NCBI RefSeq assembly: GCF_041206865.1 | Contig: NZ_JBGEDP010000001.1 | Location: 310,001 to 374,000 of the forward strand | Length of the DNA stretch: 64,000 bases | From: Mycobacterium sp. HUMS_12744610 | Lineage (GTDB): Bacteria > Actinomycetota > Actinomycetes > Mycobacteriales > Mycobacteriaceae | Reading direction: 5' to 3' | Shown here: positions 8,166 through 17,225 of the stretch, piece after piece | Layout: each line of letters begins with the position of its first letter | How positions within the stretch are numbered: the stretch's first letter is position 1 | Translations under genes and position numbers: made by a program | The notes under the pieces: model-generated | What the model saw: the letters and a program-made list of their open reading frames with translations, nothing else | Database searches by the model: none | What the model was told of the DNA's origin: nothing

Positions 8166-9968
8166 ATGCGCGAATTCAGCCTCCCGGCGAGCTTCGCCGT
8201 CGGCGAGAACGACAACGTCGTCGCCAGCGTGTACTCCCACGAGCGCGACGATCCCGATCATGTGATCTTCCAGCGCCTCGTCGACGGCGCCTGGACGGAC
8301 GTCACCTGCGCCCAGGCCGCCCGGCAGATCCGTGAGACCGCGCTCGGCCTGATCGCCGCCGGGGTCAATGCCGGTGACCGGGTGGCGATTTTGTCGGCGA
8401 CCCGCTACGAGTGGGTGATCCTGGACTACGCGATTCTGTCGGTCGGCGCGGTCACCGTCCCGATCTACGACACCTCTTCGCCCGAGCAGGTGCGCTGGGT
8501 GCTGGAGGACTCCGGGGCGGTCATGGTGATCGCCGAGACGGCCGCGCACGGGCAGCTGGTCGAGGAACTGAGCGATGAGTTGCCGAGCCTGCGCACGATC
8601 CTGCGCCTCGAATGCCAAGGCCCCCGGGCGCTCGACGACCTGGCCGAGGCCGGGAAGTCGGTGGACGCCGGGCAACTCGACGAGCGGTTGGCGGGGCTGC
8701 GGGCCGCCGACGCGGCGACGCTCATCTACACCTCGGGCACGACGGGCCGTCCGAAGGGCTGCCGGCTGACACACTCGAACCTGCTGTACGAGATACGCGG
8801 CGCCGGAGAGTGTTTCCCGACACTGCTGCGCAAGGGGGAGCGGCTGCTGGTCTTCCTGCCGCTGGCCCACGTGCTGGCGCGGTCGCTGTCGATGTCGGCA
8901 TTCGCCAACAAGGTCACCATCGGCTACACCGGCGACATCAAGAACCTGGTGGCCACCCTCGCCGTCTTCAAGCCCACGGTCGTGGTGTCGGTGCCGCGGG
9001 TTTTCGAAAAGGTCTACAACACCGCCGAATTGAATGCCCAGGACGCCGGAAGGGCCAGGATCTTCGCGCTCGCGGCCCGCACGGCCATCGAGTGGAGCGC
9101 CGCCCAGGACACCGGCGGACCGGGTCTGCTGCTACAGGCCGCGCACGCGCTGTTCGACCGGCTGGTCTACGGCAAGCTGCGCGCCGCCCTGGGCGGGAAC
9201 TGCCACGCCGCGTTCTCCGGCGGTGCCCCGCTGGGCACGCGGCTGTGCCACTTCTACCGCGGCGTCGGGCTGACGGTCTACGAGGGCTACGGCCTGACCG
9301 AGACCAGCGCTGCGATCACCATCAATCGGATCGGCGAGGAGCGGGTCGGCACGGTGGGGAAGCTGTTGCCGGGCAACAGCATGGCGATCGCCAACGACGG
9401 CGAGGTGCTGGTGTGCGGCGGCGTGGTGTTCGGCGGTTACTGGCACAACGAGAAGGCGACCGGCGAGGCCATCGTCAACGGCTGGTTCCACACCGGCGAC
9501 CTCGGCTCGGTGGACGACGACGGCTTCCTGTCGATCGTCGGCCGCAAGAAGGAGATCATCGTGACCGCGGGCGGCAAGAACGTCGCACCGGCGGTGCTCG
9601 AGGATCAGTTGCGGGCTCACCCGCTGGTCAGCCAGGCGATGGTGGTGGGCGACGACAGGCCCTACGTGGCCGCGCTCATCGCGGTCGACCCCGAGGGATT
9701 CGAGGTGTGGAAGCAGCACCACGGCAGGTCGGCCACCGCCTCGGTGGCCGACCTGATCGACGACCCCGCGCTGGTGGCCGAGATCGACCAGGCGGTCGCC
9801 GCGGCCAACCAGAGTGTCTCCCATGCGGAATCGATCCGGAAGTTCCGCATCCTGCCGGTCGACTTCACCGTGCTCACCGGCGAGCTGACCCCGACGCTGA
9901 AGGTGAAGCGCAACGTCGTCGCCGCCCGGTTCGCGGCCGAGATCGACGCGCTGTACGGCAAGCACTGA
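8166..9968 (+). CDS. fadD15: Long-chain fatty acid-CoA ligase, FadD15 type
   Basis: 600 residues, the length of M. tuberculosis FadD15, which it resembles throughout including the ends ([28 protein letters not shown] near the C-terminus). ANL-superfamily motifs: [13 protein letters not shown] for AMP/phosphate binding, [18 protein letters not shown] and the C-terminal [14 protein letters not shown]. Activates long-chain fatty acids to acyl-CoA via acyl-AMP in the cytosol. The start ATG 8166 follows TAGCGT (8155-8160) by five bases, consistent with a leaderless mRNA. It may be a paralogue rather than the orthologue, because its neighbours differ from those of Rv2187. Confidence 0.85.
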   Translation: MREFSLPASFAVGENDNVVASVYSHERDDPDHVIFQRLVDGAWTDVTCAQAARQIRETALGLIAAGVNAGDRVAILSATRYEWVILDYAILSVGAVTVPIYDTSSPEQVRWVLEDSGAVMVIAETAAHGQLVEELSDELPSLRTILRLECQGPRALDDLAEAGKSVDAGQLDERLAGLRAADAATLIYTSGTTGRPKGCRLTHSNLLYEIRGAGECFPTLLRKGERLLVFLPLAHVLARSLSMSAFANKVTIGYTGDIKNLVATLAVFKPTVVVSVPRVFEKVYNTAELNAQDAGRARIFALAARTAIEWSAAQDTGGPGLLLQAAHALFDRLVYGKLRAALGGNCHAAFSGGAPLGTRLCHFYRGVGLTVYEGYGLTETSAAITINRIGEERVGTVGKLLPGNSMAIANDGEVLVCGGVVFGGYWHNEKATGEAIVNGWFHTGDLGSVDDDGFLSIVGRKKEIIVTAGGKNVAPAVLEDQLRAHPLVSQAMVVGDDRPYVAALIAVDPEGFEVWKQHHGRSATASVADLIDDPALVAEIDQAVAAANQSVSHAESIRKFRILPVDFTVLTGELTPTLKVKRNVVAARFAAEIDALYGKH

Positions 9969-9972
9969 AAGC

Positions 9973-10473
9973 TCAGAGTTTGTAACCGATGGCGCGCAGC
10001 AAGGCGTGCCGCTCGGCCACGTCACCCTCTGTCTCCACCCCGACGGGGGTCTGCCCGTCGACCACCCCGGCGATGCCGCGGCCGCGGGGCGTGACCGCGA
10101 CGATCACGTCGACCGCATTGGCTGTGGCGCAGTAGATTCCGCACACCTCCGGCACCGCCTTCACCGGGTTGAGGACGTTGACCGGAAAGCCGTCCCGCAA
10201 GAAGATCACGAAGCTGTGCCCGGCCCCGACGGCCAGCGCGGTGCGGCCCGCGAGTTCGACCAATTCGGCGTCGTTGCCGCTGCGCCGCACCAGCCGGGAC
10301 CCGGAGGCCTCGCAGAACGCCAGCCCGAACCGCAACGAGGAGCTCACCCCGGCCAGGGCCTCGTGCAGATCCTCGACCGTCTTGATGAAGTGCGCCTGGC
10401 CGATCACGACGTTGACGTCGCCGGGCTTGTCGATGCACACCACATCCCAGGACAGCGGAGTCGTCACAAGCAC
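9973..10473 (-). CDS. Adenosine-specific kinase-like protein (PF04008)
   Basis: About 166 residues from GTG 10473 (a second GTG lies two codons later). The body (VVIGQAHFIKTVEDLHEAL, GLAFCEASGSRLVRRSGND, FPVNVLNPVKAVPEVCGIYC, GRGIAGVVDG) matches the small archaeal/bacterial adenosine-specific kinase family. The biochemical role of that family is thinly supported. It lies convergent with fadD15 (stop to stop four bases) and alone on its strand. Confidence 0.75.
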   Translation of the reverse strand: MLVTTPLSWDVVCIDKPGDVNVVIGQAHFIKTVEDLHEALAGVSSSLRFGLAFCEASGSRLVRRSGNDAELVELAGRTALAVGAGHSFVIFLRDGFPVNVLNPVKAVPEVCGIYCATANAVDVIVAVTPRGRGIAGVVDGQTPVGVETEGDVAERHALLRAIGYKL

Positions 10474-10527
10474 ATGGTGCCACCGCGACGCCTCAGGGGA
10501 AACGGGTTGTCCGGTGGGGGCAGGGCC

Positions 10528-10845
10528 GGGGTGCTGTTCGTGCTGTACGACGCCACCATGCGCGCGCCCGGCTCCGAGGGCGACGCCATCGGGATGATGA
10601 GTCTGGGGTGCGTCCTGCAGAACATGTGGCTGATGGCGAATTCGTGCGGGCTTGGTTTTCAAGCACTTTCGGCCTCAGGCGTGCCTGCCGTCGAGCAGGA
10701 GGCGAAGAAGCTCCTCGCTGTGCCGGACCGGATGAAGGTCGCCCACGCGGTGCGCCTCGCCCATACCGGCCCGTCGGTGCCGTATGTGAGGGGTTCGCCG
10801 CGAAGTCGCGGAGTTCGCGCATCGGAACGGCTTCGGTTGGCGTCT
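10528..10845 (+). pseudogene. Nitroreductase C-terminal remnant
   Basis: Reads LFVLYDATMRAPGSEGDAIG, then MMSLGCVLQNMWLMANSCGL, then a VPDRMKVAHAVRLAH stretch: the C-terminal half of an FMN nitroreductase-type protein. The N-terminal half is missing. The frame stays open into the WS/DGAT gene, so an automatic annotation could fuse the two. I treat it as a decayed gene. Confidence 0.6.
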
Positions 10846-10851
10846 AATTGG

Positions 10852-12210
10852 ATGATGGAACTGATGATGCCCACCGACGCGATCTTCCTGCTGGGCGAAT
10901 CGCGCGAGCACCCCATGCATGTCGGTGGGCTGCAGCTCTACGAGCCGCCGGAGGGGGCCGGTCGCGGCTACGTGCGCGGGTTCTACGACAGCCTGGTCGC
11001 CCAGCGGGATGTCCAGCCCACCTTCCTCAAGCGCCCGGCCACGTTCTGGGGTGGTGTGGCGAGCCTGGCCTGGGCGTACGACAACGATCTCGACCTCGAC
11101 TACCACGTCCGCCGCTCGGCGCTGCCGTCCCCCGGGCGGGTCCGTGAGCTGCTCGAGCTGACCTCGCGTTGGCACAGCAGCCTGCTCGACCGGCACCGCC
11201 CGCTGTGGGAGGTGCACGTCATCGAGGGGCTCAAAGACGGCCGATTCGCGGTCTACACGAAGATGCATCATGCGTTGATCGACGGTGTCTCGGCGCTGAA
11301 GCTGATGCAGCGCGCGTTGTCGGACAACCCCGGCGACCGCGAGATCCGGGCGCCGTGGACCCTGCCCAAACCCAAGCGGGGGTCGAGCCCGGCGTCGCCC
11401 GTGCGTTCGCTGATGCGTGCCGCGGGATCCGTTGCCGCCCTTGCCCCCTCGACGGTGACGCTGGCCCGCGCGGCGCTGCTCGAGCAGCAGCTGACGTTGC
11501 CGTTCGGCGCGCCGCGCACGATGCTGAACGTCAAGATCGGCGGTGCCCGCCGGTGCGCCGCGCAGTCGTGGTCGCTGGACCGCATCAAAGCCGTCAAGAA
11601 GGCCGCCGGGGTGACCGTCAACGACGTCGTGCTGGCGATGTGCTCGGGCGCGCTGCGCTACTACCTGCTCGAGCACGACGCGCTGCCGGACACCTCGCTG
11701 CTGGCGATGGTGCCGGTGAGCCTGCGCCGCGAGGACGAGGCCGACGCCGGCGGCAACCTCGTCGGGGCCATCCTCTGTAACCTCGCCACCGACACCGACG
11801 ACCCGGCCCGGCGGCTGCAGACCGTCACCGAGTCGATGCGCGACAACAAGAAGGTGTTCTCCCAGCTGCCGCGCCTGCAGGCGCTGGCGCTGTCGGCCGC
11901 GAACATGGCGGCGCTGAGCCTGGCCGCGGTCCCGGGCTGGGTGTCCTCGACGGCGCCGCCGTTCAACATCGTCGTCTCGAACGTGCCCGGGCCCACCCAG
12001 CCGATGTATTACGGAGGCGCCCGGCTCGACGGAAACTACCCGATGTCCATCGTGCTGGACGGGCAGGCGCTCAACATCACCCTGGTGAACAACGCCGACA
12101 CGATGGACTTCGGTCTGGTGGGATGCCGGCGCAGCGTGCCGCACCTGCAGCGGCTGCTCGCGCACCTGGAAACCTCGCTCAAAGACCTCGAACGCGCGGT
12201 CGGGGCCTGA
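10852..12210 (+). CDS. Wax ester synthase/diacylglycerol acyltransferase (WS/DGAT)
   Basis: 452 residues from ATG 10852; ATG 10855, 10864 and 10867 are in-frame alternatives. The conserved N-terminus (PTDAIFLLGESREHPMHVGG) and the catalytic HHxxxDG motif in KMHHALIDGVSALKL near residue 145 identify the family. A C-terminal FNIVVSNVPGPTQPMYYGGA motif is also typical. These enzymes esterify acyl-CoA to diacylglycerol or fatty alcohols for storage lipid. The upstream fadD15-type ligase could supply acyl-CoA, though that link is inferred. A separate broken WS/DGAT lies at 33607-34143. Confidence 0.9.
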   Translation: MMELMMPTDAIFLLGESREHPMHVGGLQLYEPPEGAGRGYVRGFYDSLVAQRDVQPTFLKRPATFWGGVASLAWAYDNDLDLDYHVRRSALPSPGRVRELLELTSRWHSSLLDRHRPLWEVHVIEGLKDGRFAVYTKMHHALIDGVSALKLMQRALSDNPGDREIRAPWTLPKPKRGSSPASPVRSLMRAAGSVAALAPSTVTLARAALLEQQLTLPFGAPRTMLNVKIGGARRCAAQSWSLDRIKAVKKAAGVTVNDVVLAMCSGALRYYLLEHDALPDTSLLAMVPVSLRREDEADAGGNLVGAILCNLATDTDDPARRLQTVTESMRDNKKVFSQLPRLQALALSAANMAALSLAAVPGWVSSTAPPFNIVVSNVPGPTQPMYYGGARLDGNYPMSIVLDGQALNITLVNNADTMDFGLVGCRRSVPHLQRLLAHLETSLKDLERAVGA

Positions 12211-12216
12211 GGGGTC

Positions 12217-12702
12217 GTGCCCAGGCTCAGTGCCGGTGTGCTCCTGTACCGCGTGCGCGACGGCGTCGTCGAGGTCCTGATAGCCCACCCCGGCGGCCCG
12301 TTCTGGGCGCGCAAGGACGCCGGGGTCTGGTCGGTCCCGAAAGGCGAGCACTCCGAGGGGGAGGACCCGTGGGCGGCGGCCCGGCGCGAGTTCTCCGAGG
12401 AGCTCGGGCTGCAGGTGCCGGACGGGCCGCGCGCCGACCTGGGCCGGATCCGGCAACCCGGCGGCAAGGTGGTCAGCGTCTTCGCCGTGCAAGGCGACCT
12501 CGACGTCACCGACGCGCGCAGCAACACCTTCGAGCTGGAGTGGCCGAAGGGGTCGGGCACGCTGCTGGACGTCCCCGAGGTCGACCGGGTCGGCTGGTTT
12601 ACCGTGGCGGAGGCGCGCACCAAGCTGTTGAAGGGGCAGCGCGAGTTTCTCGACCGGTTGATGGCGCATCCGGCGTTGGCGGGGCTACAGGAAGGAACGT
12701 GA
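12217..12702 (+). CDS. Nudix hydrolase
   Basis: 161 residues with an intact Nudix box, G-x5-E-x7-REFSEELG, within GEHSEGEDPWAAARREFSEE. The N-terminal SAGVLLYRVRDGVVEVLIAH is the usual first strand pair. Such proteins hydrolyse nucleoside diphosphate-linked substrates with Mg2+. GTG start lies six bases after the WS/DGAT stop, and dhmA starts two bases after its end, so the three may be one transcript. Substrate unknown. Confidence 0.88.
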   Translation: MPRLSAGVLLYRVRDGVVEVLIAHPGGPFWARKDAGVWSVPKGEHSEGEDPWAAARREFSEELGLQVPDGPRADLGRIRQPGGKVVSVFAVQGDLDVTDARSNTFELEWPKGSGTLLDVPEVDRVGWFTVAEARTKLLKGQREFLDRLMAHPALAGLQEGT

Positions 12703-12703
12703 C

Positions 12704-13609
12704 ATGCAGACTCTGCGCACACCCGACGAACGGTTCGACAACGTACCCGACTTCCCGTACGCGCCAAGCTATGGCGAGGTGCCCGACGGCGAGGGCGGCA
12801 GCCTGCGGGTGGCCTGGGTCGAGGACGGTCCGCAGGACGCCGACCCGGTGCTGATGCTGCACGGCGAGCCGACCTGGTCCTACCTGTACCGCAAGATGAT
12901 CCCGATCCTGGCCGAGGCGGGGCACCGCGTCATCTGCCCCGACCTGGTCGGGTTCGGTCGCTCCGACAAGCCGACCCGCATCGAGGACCACACCTACGCG
13001 CGCCACGTGGAGTGGATGCGCGCGCTGGTCTTCGACGTCCTCGACCTGCGCGAGGTGACCCTGGTCGGCCAGGACTGGGGCGGGCTGATCGGGCTGCGGC
13101 TGGCCGCCGAGCACCCCGAGCGGTTCGCCCGGCTGGTCGTGGCCAACACCGGGCTGCCCAACGGCGAGCAGCCGATGGCCAAGGTGTGGTGGCAGTTCCG
13201 CGAGGCGATCCAGACGATGCCGAACCTGAAGGTCAGCCTGTTCGTGCAGGGCGCCTCGGCGCAGCAGGTGAGCGAGGAGGTGCTGGCGGGCTACGACGCG
13301 CCGTTCCCCGGCGACGAGCACTGCGCCGGGCCGCGCGCCATGCCCGGCCTGGTGCCGGTCTCGCCGGACGACCCCGCGGCGGCGGCCAACAAGGCGGCGT
13401 GGTCGAAGCTGACGGTGAGCCCGACGCCCATGCTGGTCGCGTTCAGCGATGCCGATCCGATCACCGGGCCGATGGGCGAGGTGTTCCGGCGCGAGATGCG
13501 CGGCGCGCAGGGCATCGAGCACCCGGTCATCCGCGGCGCCGGGCACTTCCTGCAGGAGGACGCCGGCGAGGAGCTGGCGCGTCACATCGTGGAGTTCCTG
13601 CGCCGTTGA
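12704..13609 (+). CDS. dhmA: Haloalkane dehalogenase, DhmA-like (HLD-I)
   Basis: 301 residues of alpha/beta-hydrolase fold. Nucleophile Asp in VGQDWGGLIG with the halide-binding Trp next to it, oxyanion motif HGEPTWSYLYRK, acid Asp in FSDADPI and base His in GAGHFLQED all match HLD-I dehalogenases such as DhmA described from M. avium and Rv2296. It cleaves carbon-halogen bonds hydrolytically to an alcohol and halide. Cytosolic; the natural substrate in mycobacteria is unclear. Confidence 0.88.
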   Translation: MQTLRTPDERFDNVPDFPYAPSYGEVPDGEGGSLRVAWVEDGPQDADPVLMLHGEPTWSYLYRKMIPILAEAGHRVICPDLVGFGRSDKPTRIEDHTYARHVEWMRALVFDVLDLREVTLVGQDWGGLIGLRLAAEHPERFARLVVANTGLPNGEQPMAKVWWQFREAIQTMPNLKVSLFVQGASAQQVSEEVLAGYDAPFPGDEHCAGPRAMPGLVPVSPDDPAAAANKAAWSKLTVSPTPMLVAFSDADPITGPMGEVFRREMRGAQGIEHPVIRGAGHFLQEDAGEELARHIVEFLRR

Positions 13610-14421
13610 GCGCCCCGAGTCCCGGGACCTGCTGCTGCAGCTGCTGGACCAGGCCAACCGTGCCGACCCGTACCGGGTGTGCGCGGTTCCTCGAGCACGG
13701 ACCCGTGCGGCTGCCACCCCCGGTCCCTCCGGGAGTTCCTGTTCCTCGATTCCCCCGACCACACCAGGCTGCGCAAACTGGTCAGTAAGGCGTTCGCGCC
13801 CAAAGGTGGGCAGGCGCTGCAACCCGACACGGCGCGCTGGTGGACGATCTGCTCGACCGGATCGCCGAGCGGGGCCGGTTCGACGTCGTCGAGGACTTCG
13901 CCTATCCGCTGCCAGTGTCCGTCAGCTGTCGGCTGCTCGGGGTGCCGGTCACGAGACGACGGTGAACTTGATCGGCAACGTGATCCTGGAGATGCTGCGC
14001 GAACCGCGGCAGTGGGCGGCGCTGGCCGCCGACGCCGCCCGCGCTCCGCGGTGATCGGGGAAACCCTGCGCTATGACCCGCCCGTGTAGATGATCGGACG
14101 AATCGCCTTGGCGGACATGGACATCGGTGGCATAGAGGTGCCCGCGGGCGACGTTCTGATGCTGCTGGTGGCCGCGGCCCACCGCGATCCCGCCGAGTTC
14201 GACTGCCCCGACGTGTTCGACCCGGACCGAGGGGCGCTGCGCGACCTGGGTTCGGTCGCGGGGTGCATTACTGCCTGGGGGCGCCGCTGGCGCGGCTGGA
14301 AGCCGGTGTGGCCCTCTCGGTGTTGACGGCGCGGTTCCCGCGGTGGCGCCCGGACGACGAGCCGCGGTACAAGAGCAACGTCACCGTGCGCGGGTTGTCG
14401 CACCTGGCGGTCGCGGTCTGA
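13610..14421 (+). pseudogene. Cytochrome P450 pseudogene
   Basis: P450 segments occur in order but in changing frames: FREFLFLDSPDHTRLRKLVS, then DDLLDRIAERGRFDVVEDFA, then the I-helix tail HETTVNLIGNVILEMLREP, then VIGETLRYDPPV ended by a stop, and finally HYCLGAPLARLEAGVALSVL with the heme Cys. At least three frameshifts and missing stretches mean no working enzyme. An intact P450 lies at 31391-32602. Confidence 0.8.
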
Positions 14422-14437
14422 CTCGCCGCGAGCGCGT

Positions 14438-15007
14438 TCAGGGGATGAGCCATTCCCCGAAGCTGTTGGCGAAGCCCGAGGACGGTGTGTACTGGAACTT
14501 GGCCGGCGTCACGCCCGGGGGCATGACGAACACGACGCACCCGCTGACCGACTCTCCCGCCCGGAGTTCGTACTCGCCCTCGTCGAAGTTCGTACATTCG
14601 GTTACGCTGCCCAGGGCCGTCGAGTAGTCCTGGTTGTTCGACCCGACGAGCACCGCGTCGTTGTTCGCGTCGTCCTTGCGCGCCGAGGTGCTGGTGTTGT
14701 GGACGGTCAGCATCGCGGCGACGTAGGTGCCTCTCGGGTTGCCCTTGTCGTCGGTCGGCGGTCCGGACGTCCCCGTCGCCGGGTTGATGATCTTGGTGAG
14801 GGTGACGGCCAACGGCCCTCTGTCTCCGGTCAGATTGAGGGTGGCGCCGACGTGGGCGACCGGATCGACAGGCGCCGTGGAAGTCGGGCTGGTGCTGAAC
14901 ACCGGGGGGCTCGAGGTGGCCGACCGGTTGGCCGTGCCGGTCTTTCCCGAGCATGCCGCCACCGCGATCGCCACGCCCGACAGCGTGATGGCTATGGAAC
15001 GTCTCAT
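14438..15007 (-). CDS. Secreted lipoprotein, DUF4352/MPT63-like
   Basis: 189 residues. The signal peptide MRRSIAITLSGVAIAVAACS has a lipobox (VAAC), predicting a diacylated Cys at residue 19 and anchoring outside the membrane. The mature part has a low-complexity Ser/Thr/Pro linker and a beta-rich domain (TYVAAMLTVHNTSTSARKDD; GESVSGCVVFVMPPG) of the MPT63/DUF4352 immunoglobulin-like kind. Two Cys in the domain (TECTNF, SGCVVF) could form a disulphide. Function unknown. Confidence 0.75.
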   Translation of the reverse strand: MRRSIAITLSGVAIAVAACSGKTGTANRSATSSPPVFSTSPTSTAPVDPVAHVGATLNLTGDRGPLAVTLTKIINPATGTSGPPTDDKGNPRGTYVAAMLTVHNTSTSARKDDANNDAVLVGSNNQDYSTALGSVTECTNFDEGEYELRAGESVSGCVVFVMPPGVTPAKFQYTPSSGFANSFGEWLIP

Positions 15008-15052
15008 GAGTGGCCTCCTTCGGTCGTGTGAACGTCGACGATATTGCAGAAG

Positions 15053-16123
15053 CTAGTGGTTGTCGCCGAGGCCGGGCACAATGTCGCCGAGCTGAAAGGC
15101 GAGCGGCTGTTCGAGTTGCCCGTAGGTGCACGAACGCGGGTCGCGGTCGGGGCGCCACCGGTTGAACTGGGCGGTGTGGCGGAACCGCCGTCCCTCCAGG
15201 TGGTCGTAGCGGACCTCGACCACCCGCTCGGGCCGCAGCGGGACGAACGACAGGTCCTTGCCGGCGTTCCAGCGGGAGTGCTCGTTCTTGCGGGGGGTGC
15301 GTTCGCCGGCCTCGTGGGCGGCCCAGTTCCACGGGTGGTCGTCGAAGCCGGTGACCAGCGGCTGCAGCTCGACGAACAGCTGCCGCCGCTTCGCCATCGG
15401 GAAAGCGCCGATGACGCCGACCGACGCGAGCCGCCCGCCCTCGTCATAGAGCCCGAGAAGCAGCGACCCGACCGCGTCATCGCCGGACTTGTGCACCCGA
15501 TAGCCGGCGACCACGCAGTCGGCGGTCCGCTCGTGCTTGATCTTGAACATGACCCGCTTGCCCGGCTGATAGGTCAGCGTCAGCGGTTTGGCGATGACGC
15601 CGTCGAGGCCGGCGCCCTCGAACTCGTCGAACCAGCGCCGCGCGGTGTCGATGTCCGTCGTCGCCGGGGTGACGTGAAACGACGGGCCGGAGCCCAGCGC
15701 GCCGGCCAGGGCGGCGCGCCGCTCGCTGAACGGGCGCCGCGTGTAGTCGTCGTCGCCGAGGGCGAGCAGGTCGAACGCGATGAAGGACGCCGGCGTCTTG
15801 GCGGCCAGCATCCGCACCCGCGAATCGGCCGGGTGGATGCGCTGTTGCAGGGCCTCGAAATCCAGGCCGTGGTCGGTGGCGACGACGATCTCCCCGTCGA
15901 TCACGCAGCGCCGCGGCAGTTCCGCGGCGACCGCCGCGACCAGCTCGGGGAAGTAGCGGGTCATCGGCCGCTCGTTGCGGCTGCCCAGCTCCACCTGGTC
16001 GCCGTCGCGGAAGCAGATCGACCTGAACCCGTCCCACTTGGGCTCGTAGGACGCATCCGGGGGGATCGTTTGGACCGGCTTGGCCAGCATCGGCGAAACC
16101 GGCGGCAGCACGGGTAGGCCCAT
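15053..16123 (-). CDS. ligC: ATP-dependent DNA ligase LigC
   Basis: 356 residues, close to M. tuberculosis LigC (Rv3731). The adenylated Lys lies in motif I EPKWDGFRS; motif III IAFDLLAL, motif IV LDGVIAKP and motif V MFKIKH are present, followed by an OB-fold domain. It seals nicks using ATP. Known mycobacterial work places LigC with Prim-PolC in excision repair. Its start codon is 11 bases from that of Prim-PolC, transcribed the other way, which supports joint control. Confidence 0.92.
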   Translation of the reverse strand: MGLPVLPPVSPMLAKPVQTIPPDASYEPKWDGFRSICFRDGDQVELGSRNERPMTRYFPELVAAVAAELPRRCVIDGEIVVATDHGLDFEALQQRIHPADSRVRMLAAKTPASFIAFDLLALGDDDYTRRPFSERRAALAGALGSGPSFHVTPATTDIDTARRWFDEFEGAGLDGVIAKPLTLTYQPGKRVMFKIKHERTADCVVAGYRVHKSGDDAVGSLLLGLYDEGGRLASVGVIGAFPMAKRRQLFVELQPLVTGFDDHPWNWAAHEAGERTPRKNEHSRWNAGKDLSFVPLRPERVVEVRYDHLEGRRFRHTAQFNRWRPDRDPRSCTYGQLEQPLAFQLGDIVPGLGDNH

Positions 16124-16135
16124 AGCCTGAGGATA
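16123..16135. promoter_or_regulatory. Interlocked divergent leaderless promoters, ligC and Prim-PolC
   Basis: Plus strand: TAGCCT at 16123-16128, six bases, then ATG 16135. Minus strand: TATCCT at 16135-16130, six bases, then ATG 16123. Each -10 overlaps the opposite gene's first codon, so both mRNAs should be leaderless. RNA polymerase could hold only one promoter at a time. Read directly; transcription itself is inferred. Confidence 0.6.
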
Positions 16136-17175
16136 TGGCTGCTGCAGCGGAGGAGCTCGACGTCGACGGCATCGCCGTGCGGCTGACGAGCCCGGACAAG
16201 GTGTATTTTCCCGAGCTGGGGTCCCAGGGGACCAAACGCCGGGTCGTCGAGTACTACCGCGCCATGGCCGGCGGCCCGATGCTCGACGCGCTGCGCGACC
16301 GGCCCACGCACCTGCAGCGGTTCCCCGACGGCATCGACGGCGAGGAGATCTACCAGAAGCGGGTGCCCGCCCACCACCCCGACTACCTGCAGACCTGCCG
16401 GGTGACGTTCCCCTCGGGCCGCACGGCGGACGCGCTGCGGGTCACCCATCCCGCGGCGATCGTGTGGGCTGCGCAGATGGGAACGATCACGCTGCACCCC
16501 TGGCAGGTGCGCTGTCCCGACACCGACCACCCCGACGAACTGCGCGTCGACCTGGATCCGCAGCCCGGCGTCGGCTTCGCGCAGGCCCGCGTGGTCGCCG
16601 TCGACGTGCTGCGGCCCCTGCTGGCCGAGCTCGGGCTCCTCGGCTACCCGAAGACGTCCGGCGGGCGGGGCATCCACGTGTTCGTGCGCATCGCCACCGA
16701 CTGGGACTTCGTCGAGGTGCGACGGGCGGGCATCGCGCTGGCCCGCGAAGTCGAGCGCCGTGCGCCCGACGCGGTCACCACCGCCTGGTGGAAGGAGCAG
16801 CGCGGTGAGCGCGTCTTCGTCGACTTCAACCAGAACGCCCGCGATCGCACCATGGCGTCGGCCTACTCGCTGCGGCCCACGCCGATCGCCACCGTTTCGA
16901 TGCCGCTGACCTGGGACGAGCTCGCCCGCGCCGAACCCGACGACTACACCATTGCGACCGTGCCCGGCCTGGTGCTCAGCCGCGCGGACCCGTGGGCGGG
17001 CATGGACGACGTGGCCCAGTCGCTCGCCCCGCTACTCGAACTGGCCGCGGCCGACGACGAGCGCGGCCTGGGCGACCTGCCGTATCCGCCGAACTACCCG
17101 AAAATGCCGGGCGAGCCGAAACGGGTGCAGCCATCCCGAAACACTGATCTGACTAGGAAAAACTGGCGAAAGTGA
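16135..17175 (+). CDS. Prim-PolC, LigD-type primase-polymerase, 3' end replaced by element
   Basis: 346 residues of the archaeo-eukaryotic primase fold seen in LigD polymerase domains. The divalent-metal Asp pair lies in LRVDLDPQPGV, the family motif SGGRGIHVFVRI follows, and VFVDFNQNARDRTMASAYS carries the third acidic position. The orthologue is Rv3730c, reported as a gap-filling polymerase partner of LigC. The gene is interrupted at its 3' end: after GEPKRVQPS the tail is RNTDLTRKNWRK and a stop, supplied by the inserted element. The original tail SKDRDRL survives at 26501-26524. The catalytic domain is untouched, so activity is probably kept. Confidence 0.9.
   Translation: MAAAAEELDVDGIAVRLTSPDKVYFPELGSQGTKRRVVEYYRAMAGGPMLDALRDRPTHLQRFPDGIDGEEIYQKRVPAHHPDYLQTCRVTFPSGRTADALRVTHPAAIVWAAQMGTITLHPWQVRCPDTDHPDELRVDLDPQPGVGFAQARVVAVDVLRPLLAELGLLGYPKTSGGRGIHVFVRIATDWDFVEVRRAGIALAREVERRAPDAVTTAWWKEQRGERVFVDFNQNARDRTMASAYSLRPTPIATVSMPLTWDELARAEPDDYTIATVPGLVLSRADPWAGMDDVAQSLAPLLELAAADDERGLGDLPYPPNYPKMPGEPKRVQPSRNTDLTRKNWRK
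17097..17132 (+). repeat. attL: left 36-bp copy of the element's core repeat
   Basis: The 36 bases beginning cccgaaaatgccgggc and ending acgggtgcagcc are identical to 26464-26499 in the same orientation. The left copy is in the last codons of Prim-PolC (PKMPGEPKRVQP). Flanking bases differ on both sides. An identity of this length at the two borders of an integrase-bearing segment marks a site-specific integration event. Confidence 0.9.
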
Positions 17176-17204
17176 TGTCGTGCGTTGACTAGCATAACGC
17201 TATC

Positions 17205-17216
17205 TCGCCCGATAAC
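17205..17216 (+). promoter_or_regulatory. Left copy of a 12-base motif shared by both element ends
   Basis: TCGCCCGATAAC lies 10 bases before the GTG of integrase 1, and the same 12 bases recur at 26385-26396, about 70 bases inside the other end. At the right end it forms half of a palindrome. Candidate recombinase arm site or repressor half-site; the distances are seen, the role is inferred. Confidence 0.4.
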
Positions 17217-17225
17217 CTAGATACC

